The position numbers and the translations under genes were made by a program. The notes under the pieces were generated by a model. It did no database searches. It was not told where the DNA came from and saw only the letters and a list, made by a program, of their open reading frames with translations. From Hanamia caeni (lineage in GTDB: Bacteria > Bacteroidota > Bacteroidia > Chitinophagales > Chitinophagaceae), in NCBI RefSeq assembly GCF_003721595.1, contig NZ_RJJR01000007.1, positions 124,001-188,000 of the forward strand: a DNA stretch of 64,000 bases, in the 5' to 3' direction. Shown here in pieces: positions 8,605 through 19,100 of the stretch; the stretch's first letter is position 1, and every line of letters starts with the position of its first letter.

Positions 8605-11600
8605 GTGAAATTCCAAAATCTGATCATATTAATAGTTAAAAAGAAAAGGCCTGCCGCGTTTCCATCAAAAGGCTTAGCGTTATTTTTTTGGAATTTTTTC
8701 AAAACAGCTTTTTCTCATCCGATTTTAAATAAATTAGTACTTCTTTTTTTTGGCTCTGTTTTTATGTGTTTAAGCTCCTCCGCTGATTATATTGTTGCAA
8801 ATGGAGTAACTATAAATGCCGCTTCTCTTGTTGGACAATCCGGCGTACTTACTATTAATGGAACAGTTACAGTTTCCTCTGACGTAACATTAGCTGGAAT
8901 TACCGATGTAATTATTAATGCGCCAAATGGCAAAATTTACTGGTCTAATAACAGCAATCTGATTTTTTCTGTGGGAAGTAATATCACTATCAATAATTCT
9001 GCGCCGGGCCTGCAAGCGAGCGGAAGTAATGGCGCCCAAAGACTATACATTGGGAATGCAATAGTTGCGGTATCGAGCGACAATGCTAATAATGCTGATT
9101 TTAGTTTTGCAGAATTTAATCAGCTCGGAGGCCTGCCGAAATACAATATCAATTTCAATTCAAATGTATGTAGCGGCAGTGCAATTATTTCTTCCGTAAT
9201 ACCAGCAAAAAGTGCCCCGGGGGTAACGTACAGTTTTTCATGGTCAATCACACCTTCCGCCGGAGCCTTTACATATAACAGTGATCATTCTGTTTCAAAT
9301 ATCTTTCCTGCTAACGGAACTTATACAATCACTTGTATTGCAATTGCCAATACTTACGAAACAATTTTTAATTTCAATATCACAGTTAGCGCTGCTTATA
9401 CATGGAAGGGTATTAATACCAATTGGAGTGATGCTGCCAACTGGTGTCCCGGAATTCCGGGAACTGCTGCATCAGTTACTATACCTTCCGGCGTCCAAAG
9501 CCCGGTTATTTTATCGGGGAATACAGCATCTGTCCATAATCTCAATATCGACAATGGTGCTTCATTAACCGTAAATGGAACACTGCGGATTGCAGGTTCT
9601 GTTTTAAATAGCGGATCACTTGATGTCACCAACGGAACAATAGAAATGAACGGAACTTCTGCTCAAATCATTGCCGGCAGCATGTTTACAAACAAAGCAA
9701 TTAAGGATTTAATAATAAACAATACAAGTGGAGCAGGCTTATCTGTTTCATCAGCCGCCAATGACACCTTAAAAATAACTGATGCGCTTACATTTGGTAA
9801 TGCTGGTAGCAAGTTTCATACAGGTGATAACATTACCCTTGTTTCAAATTCTTCGGGAACAGCAAGAGTAGGAATAGTAGGCCCTGGAAATTCAATCACC
9901 GGCAAAGTAATCGTAGAAAGATACATCAACACCGGCACCGGCGCGGGTCAGCACGCAAAGTCGTGGCAATTTCTATCCGTTCCCAGCAGCGGACAAACCG
10001 TAAGACAAAGCTGGATGGAAAATGGAAGTACATCCGGTAATTATGGAACCATGATAAGCGGTCCGGCAGGCACCGCAGCAGGCTTTGATATGTATTCCGT
10101 AGCACCTTCTCTGAAATATTTTGATGAAACCATAAACAATTGGAAAGGCGTGTCAAGCGCTAACGACCTGATAGCCAATACCGGCGGATATATGGTATTT
10201 ATAAGAGGAGACCGCACCGTAACCGGGACCACCCAGGCCAGCAATCGGACGGTATTAAGAAGCAAAGGCACACTGTTTACAGGTACCCAAATGCCAATAA
10301 CCGTAAAAGCCAACTCATTTCAATCTGTAGGCAACCCCTATGCATCGCCGATAGACTTCGCTTTAATCACAAAAGACCCCTCAATAGATAATGTCTTTTA
10401 TGTGTACGACCCGTACCTATATGGCAGCTACGGCGTAGGTGGCTACCAGACGCTTAGCGGCGTCAATAACTGGAAGCCCGTTCCTGGTGGAACCAGCGCA
10501 TATCCAACAACTATTTTTTCTTCCATTATCCAGTCAGGGCAGGCCTTCTTCGTGCATTCCGGCAGCAGCACCGATGGCAGCCTTACTATAGCAGAAGGCA
10601 GTAAATCCGCAACAGGAAGGCCCGGCCATTCCAACAGGGAAGCTACGGGCTCAACCGTTGAAGGCAGGCAGTTTTTACGTGCCAGCCTTATTACCTCAAC
10701 CGGTGTCATGGCCGATGGCAATGTAGTGGCCTTCGATAAAACCTACAGGGATAATATAGATGGCAATGATGCCGTAAAAATTGTAAACAGCGGAGAGAAC
10801 TTTGCTGTAAAGAGAGAAGGAAAGTTGTTGACCATAGAAGCCAAAAGCCCGCTTTCAGAAAACGATACCATCTTTTACAACCTCTCGAACCTCAGTAAAA
10901 CGACTTATAAGCTCATTTTTGCTCCTGAGAATATGTCAGCTTCGGGGTTTCAGGGTATATTGATAGACAAATACCTGAACACAGAAACCGCGGTAAGCTT
11001 AAGCGACAGCACCATTATCGAAGTAGCCATAACCTCAAATGCAGCCTCATCGGCGGCAGCCCGGTTTAAGATGGTCTTCAGACAAATGGCCGCATTGCCC
11101 GTAAACATTACCTCTATTACAGCGATAAATAAAGAAGCAAAGAATATCATCCACTGGAGCGTTGAAAACGAAAGCGATATACGGCAGTACGAAGTAGAAA
11201 AGTCGACAGACGGAAATCAGTTCTCCGAAATGGCCGTGGTAAACCCGGAGAATACTAAAAGTGGAGACTACATTTCCGAAGATGGGAATGTAAACGCTGC
11301 CATCAATTATTACCGTATCAGAATCGTAAGCAAAGATGGTAAGGTAAGTTATTCGACGGTGGTGAAAGTAAACATTGGAAAAATAATAGCTGCTATCGAA
11401 GTTACACCCAACCCGATTCTTAACGAAACGATTCACCTTGTATTCAGGAATGAACCGCCCGGGAAATATACCATAAGCCTGTCGAACCAATTGGGGCAGG
11501 CAATTTTATCAAAAACGATCCTTCACACCGCAGAAAGCGCTTCAGAATCAATTTCGGCTAATTCGATTAGTAAAGGGATCTATAATTTATTAATTGTGAA

Positions 11601-11640
11601 ACCGGATGGAAATAAAGAAGCTTTGAAGATCATTTATTAA
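8605..11640 (+). CDS. T9SS type A cargo surface protein, paralogue A
   Basis: A 1011-residue secreted protein. A GTG start gives an unusually long N-terminal region before the hydrophobic segment (residues about 41-58); ATG at residue 54 is too late for a signal peptide. Residues 60-260 are unique, with a PKD-like part near 190-260. From about residue 263 comes the module shared with the two downstream paralogues: a Trp-rich start (YTWKGINTNWSDAANW), MFTNKAIKDLIINN, ALTFGNAGSKFHTGDNITL, SWMENGS and FQSVGNPYASPIDF. An FN3-like domain follows (EVEKSTDGNQFSEMAVV, about 830-920), then a Por secretion tail from about 930 (VTPNPILNETIHLVF to the final KIIY). It is probably exported by T9SS and anchored on the cell surface. 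Its function is unknown. Confidence 0.83.
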   Translation: MKFQNLIILIVKKKRPAAFPSKGLALFFWNFFKTAFSHPILNKLVLLFFGSVFMCLSSSADYIVANGVTINAASLVGQSGVLTINGTVTVSSDVTLAGITDVIINAPNGKIYWSNNSNLIFSVGSNITINNSAPGLQASGSNGAQRLYIGNAIVAVSSDNANNADFSFAEFNQLGGLPKYNINFNSNVCSGSAIISSVIPAKSAPGVTYSFSWSITPSAGAFTYNSDHSVSNIFPANGTYTITCIAIANTYETIFNFNITVSAAYTWKGINTNWSDAANWCPGIPGTAASVTIPSGVQSPVILSGNTASVHNLNIDNGASLTVNGTLRIAGSVLNSGSLDVTNGTIEMNGTSAQIIAGSMFTNKAIKDLIINNTSGAGLSVSSAANDTLKITDALTFGNAGSKFHTGDNITLVSNSSGTARVGIVGPGNSITGKVIVERYINTGTGAGQHAKSWQFLSVPSSGQTVRQSWMENGSTSGNYGTMISGPAGTAAGFDMYSVAPSLKYFDETINNWKGVSSANDLIANTGGYMVFIRGDRTVTGTTQASNRTVLRSKGTLFTGTQMPITVKANSFQSVGNPYASPIDFALITKDPSIDNVFYVYDPYLYGSYGVGGYQTLSGVNNWKPVPGGTSAYPTTIFSSIIQSGQAFFVHSGSSTDGSLTIAEGSKSATGRPGHSNREATGSTVEGRQFLRASLITSTGVMADGNVVAFDKTYRDNIDGNDAVKIVNSGENFAVKREGKLLTIEAKSPLSENDTIFYNLSNLSKTTYKLIFAPENMSASGFQGILIDKYLNTETAVSLSDSTIIEVAITSNAASSAAARFKMVFRQMAALPVNITSITAINKEAKNIIHWSVENESDIRQYEVEKSTDGNQFSEMAVVNPENTKSGDYISEDGNVNAAINYYRIRIVSKDGKVSYSTVVKVNIGKIIAAIEVTPNPILNETIHLVFRNEPPGKYTISLSNQLGQAILSKTILHTAESASESISANSISKGIYNLLIVKPDGNKEALKIIY

Positions 11641-11802
11641 TTAGTAAATGTGAAAAAGTTAAATGATGTACTGATTTGTCAATTAGCCAATTACGATGAA
11701 CAACGTGATTTACATTATAAATTAATTCATAATCTGGAAATACTGGAGTAAACAATAACGTGGCTTCTTTTTCGTTGGATTATCAATTCATGTTGATTTT
11801 GA

Positions 11803-14800
11803 ATGAATGTTCAGCTGACCAACGCCATTAAAATAGGAACGAAACACTTCCTGTATTTCCTGATGCTCATTATTCTGATGTGCACTGGCACCGGTATGGC
11901 TTATGCAGCAGGTGATAACGGAAATCCGGGAACCATTAACTATTCATTAAAAACCTTAAGTACTTCCTGTGGTGTTCAGATGCAGGATTCAGTGGTTGGA
12001 TATACCAAATCTAATACGAATAACCAGATATTTTACCTTCTTACCGTAAAAAATACTGGAAGTGCAAGAGACTCTTTCAACTTCAGCTATACCGCAAGAA
12101 GCACCCCATTGTACACCTTTATTGAGACAGTTAACGGAACAATTATTACAAAAACACCTGGTATTGAACCTGGGGCCAGCTATCAATTTATCATTCGCTT
12201 TGTGGTGCCAAATGGTTCGCCGGCTGAAACAACCAATTATACAAATCTTGTTGCATCTTCTTCAATATGCGGGACTACTACCACAGATACTACTCATCTT
12301 TTAACTAACCTGTATAGCGGTAAGGTTAGTACGGGGGATAGTTGTGATGTTCAGATAAAAAAAACATCTGATAAAGGAACGGTTACAGCCGGAAATACTA
12401 TTACTTATACCGTTTCCATTATTAATAATCTACCTGGAATAGCCAATGATGTATTCGTAAACGACACACTTGCGTCTTCACTTGTTTACCAGTCCTCAGC
12501 GGTAACGGTGGTACCTTCCAACTTCAGTTATTCACTTACCTATAACTCAGCTTCCCGTGTAGTACAATTCAGGGCACTAACCGCCCTTGGGCAAAGCCAG
12601 CCCATTACGTTCACGATAAAGGTCAAAGCCGTTTGTACTGCCGTTCCTTCTGTTAATAATAAGGTGGTGGTAAGTTCTTCTACCTATGACAATAAATTCA
12701 GTAATGACACTTCAAGTGTTGCTACCAATGTCACTACCTCCTATACTAGCCCAACTGCAGTTCCTGTTACCAGTTGTTATAATTCATCAGCAACGTTAAC
12801 TGCCTCCGGAGCTGCTTCAGGCATAGGATACAAATGGTATACTTCAAGTTCGGGAGGAATTCCCCTGACTACAGGCTCAACCTATACGACACCTGTTTTA
12901 AATAGTTCCACCAGCTACTATGTTTCGTATTACAATGTAGATACAGCAGTGTGTGAGGGTCCGAGGACAGCGGTTGCCGTAACTGTAAAGTCAGCGCCTG
13001 TTGTAACCGCCCCTTCCGGTACTACAGTATGTCCGAATGATGCTGTTACTTTTACGGAAAGTGCATCCGGCACAAGTCTTACTTACCAATGGCAGGTTAG
13101 TACCAATGGGGGAAGTAGCTGGACTTCATTAACCAACACTGCTCCCTATAGCGCGGTAACCGGTTCAACGCTTGGTATCAGCAGTGTGACCTACCTGATG
13201 AACGGCTATCAATACCGCTGTAATGTAGCTTCCGGTGGATGCACGAATACCATTTCCAGTTCCGCTGCCACCCTTACTGTAAGAAAATCTTATACCTGGC
13301 TGGGCGTAAATACAGATTGGGATGATTCGCAAAACTGGTGCTCAGGAGTGCCAGATTCATCTTCAGATGTAACAATCCCCCCGGGATTGACTTATTACCC
13401 CGTAATAACCGGAACGGCAAGTGCCCATGACATCTATACGGGTAGCGGCACGACGGTAACACTTGATGCGGGGACGATAAGGATCTTTGGGACAATTACC
13501 AACAATGGGGTTTTCGATGCGCGGACAGGAATCGTAAATATGAAAGGAAGCAGCGCACAAACCCTTGCAGGAAGCATGTTCACCAATAAAACCATAAAAA
13601 ATTTAATCATTAGCAATATAAGCAGCTCCGGGCTATCGGTTTCCTCAGCTCCCAATGACACACTACTAATAACCGGGGCGCTTACCTTCGGTAACGCCAC
13701 CAGCAAATTGAACACTGGTGATAACATCACACTGGTTTCAAATGCTTTGGGAACCGCCCGGGTTGGAATTATCGCCCCTGGGAATACCATCACAGGTAAA
13801 GTAACGGTTGAATGTTATATCAACACAGGCACCGCCACAGGCCAGCATGGAAAGGCATGGCAGTTTTTATCGGTGCCCACTTCAGGCCAGACAGTAAAGG
13901 AAAGCTGGATGGAAAATGGAAGCACTCCTGCAAATTATGGAACCATGATAAGCAGCCCCGGCGGCACAGGCGCAGGCTTTGATATGTATTCAGTAGCTCC
14001 TTCAATAAAATATTTTGATACCACAACCAATAATTGGAAAGGCGTATCCAACGCGAATGACCTTATTGCAAATCAACAGGGATACATGGTTTTTGTAAGA
14101 GGCGACCGCTCCGTTACTTCAATTACAGCGCCCGCCAACACAACAGTTCTTAGAACCAAAGGAACCCTATTTGCTGGAAACCAGCCGGCCATAACCGTAA
14201 AAGCCCACTCATTTCAATCTGTAGGTAACCCGTATGCTTCACCCATAGACTTTTCTTTAATCACCAAAGATGCCAACGTAGATGAGGCGTTCTATACTTA
14301 TGACCCATACCTGTATGGCACTTATGGAGTAGGAGGCTACCAGACCTTAAGCAGCGTAAATAACTGGAAGCCCGTTCCCGGGGGAACCAGTTCTTATCCA
14401 ACCACCGTGCTATCTTCCATCATCCAGTCAGGACAGGCATTTTTTGTGCATTCATCTTCTGCAACAGATGGTTCGCTTTCATTGACCGAGGCTTGTAAAT
14501 CCACTGCTCCAAGGCCGGGCCATTCATCCCGCATCGCCGCAAAAACCAATGAGGGGCAAAAGCAGTTTTTGAGAGCCAGCCTTATCACCAATACAGGCCT
14601 TATGGCCGATGGCAACGTAGTAGCCTTTGATAAGAGATACAGGGATAATATCGATGGCAATGATGCCGTAAAAATAGTAAACAGCGGAGAAAACTTTGCC
14701 GTAAAGAGAGAAGGAAAGTTGTTGGCCATAGAAGCCAAAAGCCCTCTGTCTGCAGAAGACACTATTTACTATAACATCAGCAATTTAAATAGAACTAATT

Positions 14801-15534
14801 ACCAACTATCCTTTGTACCCGAAAACATAAAAGCTACCGGTTTGCGGGGATTTCTTTTAGATAAATTCCTGGGTACAGAAACCCCTGTAAGCCTCACCGA
14901 CAGCACCTCCATTAATATAACAGTCTCAACAAATTCTGCTTCAGCGGCACCAGATAGGTTTAAAATAGTATTCAGGCAAATGAGTGCATTACCCGTAACA
15001 ATTACTTCTGTTACTGCGACAGTAAAAGGAATTGATAATAGAGTTCAATGGGCAGTTGCCAGCGAAAGCGGCATCAAAGAATATGAAGTAGAAAAATCTA
15101 CAGATGGAAACCAGTTCAATCAAATACAAGTGGTAAAAGCAGTCAATATTGGAAAAGGGAATTATGAAGTGACCGACAAAAATGTAAATAGCGGCACTAA
15201 TTACTACAGGATAAAAATCGTAAGTGTTGATGGAAAGGTAACCTATACCCAGGTTGTAAAAGTAATTAATGGAAAGCAGCAAGGAACGATTTCCATATAT
15301 CCGAATCCAATTAATGATGATGTAATCCATTTGCAACTCAATAGCCAGCCTTCAGGAATCTATAAAATAAAATTATACAATGCAGCAGGACAGGTATTAC
15401 TTTCCAAAAATATTTCTTATGCCGGAGGCAGCAGCGCAGAAGATATTAAATGTGATAATTTGCCTAAAGGGATTTACCAGTTACAAATCAACAAGCCTGA
15501 TGGGAATAAGCATGTTGCAAAATTTATTTATTAA
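11803..15534 (+). CDS. T9SS type A cargo surface protein, paralogue B
   Basis: A 1243-residue paralogue of the preceding gene, 162 bp downstream. The signal peptide ends near AYA (residue about 35). Its own N-terminal half carries a DUF11-like conserved-repeat domain (SCDVQIKKTSDKGTVTAGNT, about 178-290) and two Ig-like modules of the CHU_C-associated kind (about 320-400 and 400-495). From about residue 497 it follows paralogue A: YTWLGVNTDWDDSQNW, MFTNKTIKNLIISN, SWMENGS and FQSVGNPYASPIDFSLITKD. It has the same FN3-like domain (EVEKSTDGNQF) and a T9SS type A tail (IYPNPINDDVIHLQL to FIY). Stretches of the DNA are nearly identical to A (10741-10850 versus 14641-14750), showing recent duplication or gene conversion. 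Confidence 0.84.
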   Translation: MNVQLTNAIKIGTKHFLYFLMLIILMCTGTGMAYAAGDNGNPGTINYSLKTLSTSCGVQMQDSVVGYTKSNTNNQIFYLLTVKNTGSARDSFNFSYTARSTPLYTFIETVNGTIITKTPGIEPGASYQFIIRFVVPNGSPAETTNYTNLVASSSICGTTTTDTTHLLTNLYSGKVSTGDSCDVQIKKTSDKGTVTAGNTITYTVSIINNLPGIANDVFVNDTLASSLVYQSSAVTVVPSNFSYSLTYNSASRVVQFRALTALGQSQPITFTIKVKAVCTAVPSVNNKVVVSSSTYDNKFSNDTSSVATNVTTSYTSPTAVPVTSCYNSSATLTASGAASGIGYKWYTSSSGGIPLTTGSTYTTPVLNSSTSYYVSYYNVDTAVCEGPRTAVAVTVKSAPVVTAPSGTTVCPNDAVTFTESASGTSLTYQWQVSTNGGSSWTSLTNTAPYSAVTGSTLGISSVTYLMNGYQYRCNVASGGCTNTISSSAATLTVRKSYTWLGVNTDWDDSQNWCSGVPDSSSDVTIPPGLTYYPVITGTASAHDIYTGSGTTVTLDAGTIRIFGTITNNGVFDARTGIVNMKGSSAQTLAGSMFTNKTIKNLIISNISSSGLSVSSAPNDTLLITGALTFGNATSKLNTGDNITLVSNALGTARVGIIAPGNTITGKVTVECYINTGTATGQHGKAWQFLSVPTSGQTVKESWMENGSTPANYGTMISSPGGTGAGFDMYSVAPSIKYFDTTTNNWKGVSNANDLIANQQGYMVFVRGDRSVTSITAPANTTVLRTKGTLFAGNQPAITVKAHSFQSVGNPYASPIDFSLITKDANVDEAFYTYDPYLYGTYGVGGYQTLSSVNNWKPVPGGTSSYPTTVLSSIIQSGQAFFVHSSSATDGSLSLTEACKSTAPRPGHSSRIAAKTNEGQKQFLRASLITNTGLMADGNVVAFDKRYRDNIDGNDAVKIVNSGENFAVKREGKLLAIEAKSPLSAEDTIYYNISNLNRTNYQLSFVPENIKATGLRGFLLDKFLGTETPVSLTDSTSINITVSTNSASAAPDRFKIVFRQMSALPVTITSVTATVKGIDNRVQWAVASESGIKEYEVEKSTDGNQFNQIQVVKAVNIGKGNYEVTDKNVNSGTNYYRIKIVSVDGKVTYTQVVKVINGKQQGTISIYPNPINDDVIHLQLNSQPSGIYKIKLYNAAGQVLLSKNISYAGGSSAEDIKCDNLPKGIYQLQINKPDGNKHVAKFIY

Positions 15535-16167
15535 CTCCTGGCGACCTCTTTTCACTATCAAAATTAAAAATGTTCTTTTTTATTCGTTTACTATATTCGG
15601 TCTTAAGAACTCCAATTGTAAGTCGCTCGACTCATTCATAATCAGGATTACTTAAGATAATAACCACAGAGCCATTTGAAAGAAAGCTATCATATTTAAG
15701 ACCGCAAATGTTGACATCGCACTATTGCGTGAATTTACGCTTCGGAAAAGTTCACAAGGTTTCTATAGGGTTGCTTTTGGAAATGTAATCAGGATCAATT
15801 TCGGTAAATTGAAACCTGGGAAGCCATCTTATGTGGTTTTCATCAACAATCAATAGTATTATTACGAGTTTAAAAATAAATGGTTGCATTAATCCCTGAT
15901 GATTTACGAAGGCTGATACGAAAAAGTACGAAAAAAATTTTCGAAAAAACTTTGAACTTCCATTACGGATATTATCTTTGTAGCCCCTAACAGAATATTT
16001 CATAACACTTACACTATTTGTCTGCTTTACAAGGCAAAAATTCCCAATTTTATCGTTCGCCTTTATCCCCTGAATAATAACCATCCTTTCCTTTCGGTTT
16101 AACCAAAACAATCCGCATCCCTTGTAATGCCTCATTACATTTTAAACCAAGGAAAAAATATTTAGTC
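15535..16167. other. Gene-free region between paralogues B and C, with a promoter
   Basis: About 630 bp. Open frames here have no signal peptide, domain or Bacteroidota-like composition that I can recognise, so I call no gene. It holds a copy of the A-rich intergenic motif (15578-15593, minus strand), a strong promoter candidate at 15951-15980, and A-rich stretches at 15920-15950 with a repeated 'acgaaaaa'. After the promoter there is a leader of about 185 nt before the ATG at 16168. Confidence 0.5.
15951..15980 (+). promoter_or_regulatory. Bacteroidota-type promoter upstream of paralogue C
   Basis: TTTG at 15951-15954, an 18-bp spacer, and TATCTTTG at 15973-15980: both boxes of the Bacteroidota primary-sigma consensus (TTTG, about 19 bp, TAnnTTTG). 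Transcription would start about 5-10 bp later, giving a leader of about 180 nt before the ATG at 16168. This suggests paralogue C is expressed separately from A and B. Confidence 0.6.
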
Positions 16168-19100
16168 ATGAGGATCATTTTTATTCTTTTAATTGCAGGA
16201 TTATTAAACACACTAACTGCCCAGGTAACTAACGCGCAATCACCTGTCATCAACAGCCTTGTTAAAAAATCATACAACGGATCGGATGTAAGCTGCTATG
16301 GCATAAAAGACGCACAAGTAACCGTAAATGCGAGCGGTGGCACAGGAATATTGAAATACTCTGTTAATGATGGTGCTTACCAGGAAAGCAATGTTTTCAG
16401 CAATCTTGAAAACGGGCATTATTTTTTTAAAGTAAAAGATGCAAATGGAAAAATTGCGCGCAGAATGGATATTGATGTTAGTACCCCTAATCCACTTCGC
16501 ATCACCAGCCTTTATAATACAGGAGGAACTTATGGAGGAAGCACCTCTTGTTTTGGATCCGCCGATGGCTCATTTGGAATTTCGGTAGATGGTGGAACCG
16601 GAACCGTGCTGGCATCAAAAGATAACGGTGTTACCTATCAGTCGGCTTATTATTTTGATAAACTGACTGCCGGACCGTATGCCGTCAAAATTAAGGACGT
16701 GAATGGTTGTATGGCGACAGGCAATTATACCGTAAAGGGCCCTGACCCAATAACTGCAACTTTTAATCAGACAGATTTTTCCTGCAGTGCTTCAAGAGGT
16801 ACAGTAGTAATCACCCCATCAGGCGGTGCAGGATCATATTATTACAACGTAGATGACGGAGCTACCACCTGGAGCACTAAATTACAGAACCTCTCCGAAG
16901 GGACTCACAACGTTAAAGTAAGTGACTACAGGGGTTGCAACGCTGTGGTGCCAGTCACTCTTTCTAAAAACTATACCGGCACGATTTCCGGCACTTCTGC
17001 TATTTGCACCGGGTCAACTACCACGTTCAACATCGCTATCTCCGGAAGTGTCAGCAATAGTTTTAGTGCTGTTTATCAAGATAATTCCGGTAATAACTTT
17101 ACTGCGAACGGCCTCATCTCCGGCAATAACACTGTTATTACCCAGCCTGTGATTGTCAACAATCAATCTTATTCTCTTGTATCTGTTACCAGCCAAACCG
17201 GTTGCTTAGGTGTCGTAAGCGGATTAGCAACTGTTAGGGCTACCAATCCCGGCACATGGTTAGGCAACAACAGCAACTGGAATGATGGCAGCAACTGGAG
17301 TTGTGGCGCCATTCCTACCCTGAGCACAAATGTAACTATTCCTTTAACGAAAAATAACCCGGTTGTTCCTTCAGGAATTGCAGGTGTTAAAGACCTTACC
17401 ATCAACCAGGGAGCGACTCTTACTATAATCGGTACTTTACAAATTGCAGGTTATATTGGAAATAAAGGTGAATTTGATGTAACAAACGGAACGCTTGAAT
17501 TTGATGGAGGATCAACTTCAGCAAAGGGACCAACCGCACAAACCATTTCAGGTAGCTGGTTCGTAAACAAAACAATCAATAACCTTAAAATAAGCAATAC
17601 CAAAGGGCTTAGCCTTTTCTCAACTGCAAACGACACTTTAAATATTACAGGAATTCTTTCTTTCGGTAAAAGCAACTGTACTTTTAATACCAACAATAAC
17701 CTCACTTTAAAATCCACAGCCAAAGCCACCGCAGGTGTTGCGGATATTACGGCTAATGGTACATTGAAAGGCAACTCAATTAACGGAGATGTAACCGTAG
17801 AACGGTATGTAAATATTGGTGATTTGCCTGGCCAACATAACAAGACCTGGGTGATGGTTTCCACGCCAACAAAAGGCAAAAGTATTTACCAGACATGGAT
17901 GGAAAATGGCGACAAAAATGTCAGCGGATTTGGAACACAAATAACAGGAAAAGGAATTGATTTTGATGCAAGCTCTGTAGCCCCGGCTATTAAATACTTC
18001 AGTGATGCCACTAATAATTGGGTGGCCGTTACCAACACAAATGATCCGGTGTATAATCCTCTGGGCTATATGCTTTTTGTAAGAGGCGACAGGAGAACCG
18101 TTTATCCAAACGTAAGTAATACAACGTTGAGAACTACCGGCAGTTTAATCACAGGCTCAACTAATGTTATTGCTGTGAAAGCTGGAAAGTTTCAGTCAAT
18201 TGGAAACCCTTATGCTTCTGCGGTAGACATCAGGAAAATTTCAGCCACCGGAATAAATCCTGACATTATTGTTTGGGATCCAACGCTAACAGTTGGTAAT
18301 CCTTATGGCGTGGGTGCTTATCAAACGCTGTATAAAGATGGCAGTAACTATCGTAACTTGTTAGCATCGCCAACCTTTGGCCCGGCAGGCACAATTAATA
18401 ACAATATAGAAAGTGGCGTTGCATTTTTTGTACAATCATATAATACAAATGGACAGGTATATTTTACTGAAAGTGCGAAAGTTTCTACGGTCGGAAAAGG
18501 TATTGCAATGAGAGAACAAACTAATGCGGATGATGTGGCGGGCCTCAGCGTAAGATTGTTTGTAGTAACCGGCAACGGTTCATCGTACGTGGCTGATGGC
18601 GTTCTTCAACAGTTCAGCTCACAATTCAGCAATGAGATTGACGGTATGGATACACGAAAAATTTATAACAGCGCTGAGAACCTGGCAATCATTTCAAATA
18701 ACCAAAAACTGGTAATCGAAAGAAGAAAGGAATTATCAGCAACCGATACTATTAACTATCAGATTACGAATGTAACCAATCAAAAATACCGGCTCGTATT
18801 TACCGCTTCAGGTATCGAAAATTCTGCAGTCAATGGCTTTGTCCTCGATAGCTATACAAAAATCGAAACTCCATTAAACCCTGATGGCGATACCCAGCTT
18901 GATTTTATTGTTTCTTCTGATGCTGCCTCAAAGGCTGCCAATAGGTTTAAAGTTATTTTCAGGGCTTTACAAACCACTCCTGTGACAATTGCCTCCGTAA
19001 AAGCGAATGCTCAGAACGATAAAGTGTCTGTTGACTGGAACGTCGAAAACCAAAGCAACATGAAACAATACGAAGTAGAAAGGTCTGCTGATGGAAAAAA

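Noticed and set aside
15752..16135. 127-residue minus-strand frame between paralogues B and C
   Set aside because: No signal peptide, domain or compositional bias of a real gene, and it overlaps the consensus promoter of paralogue C.
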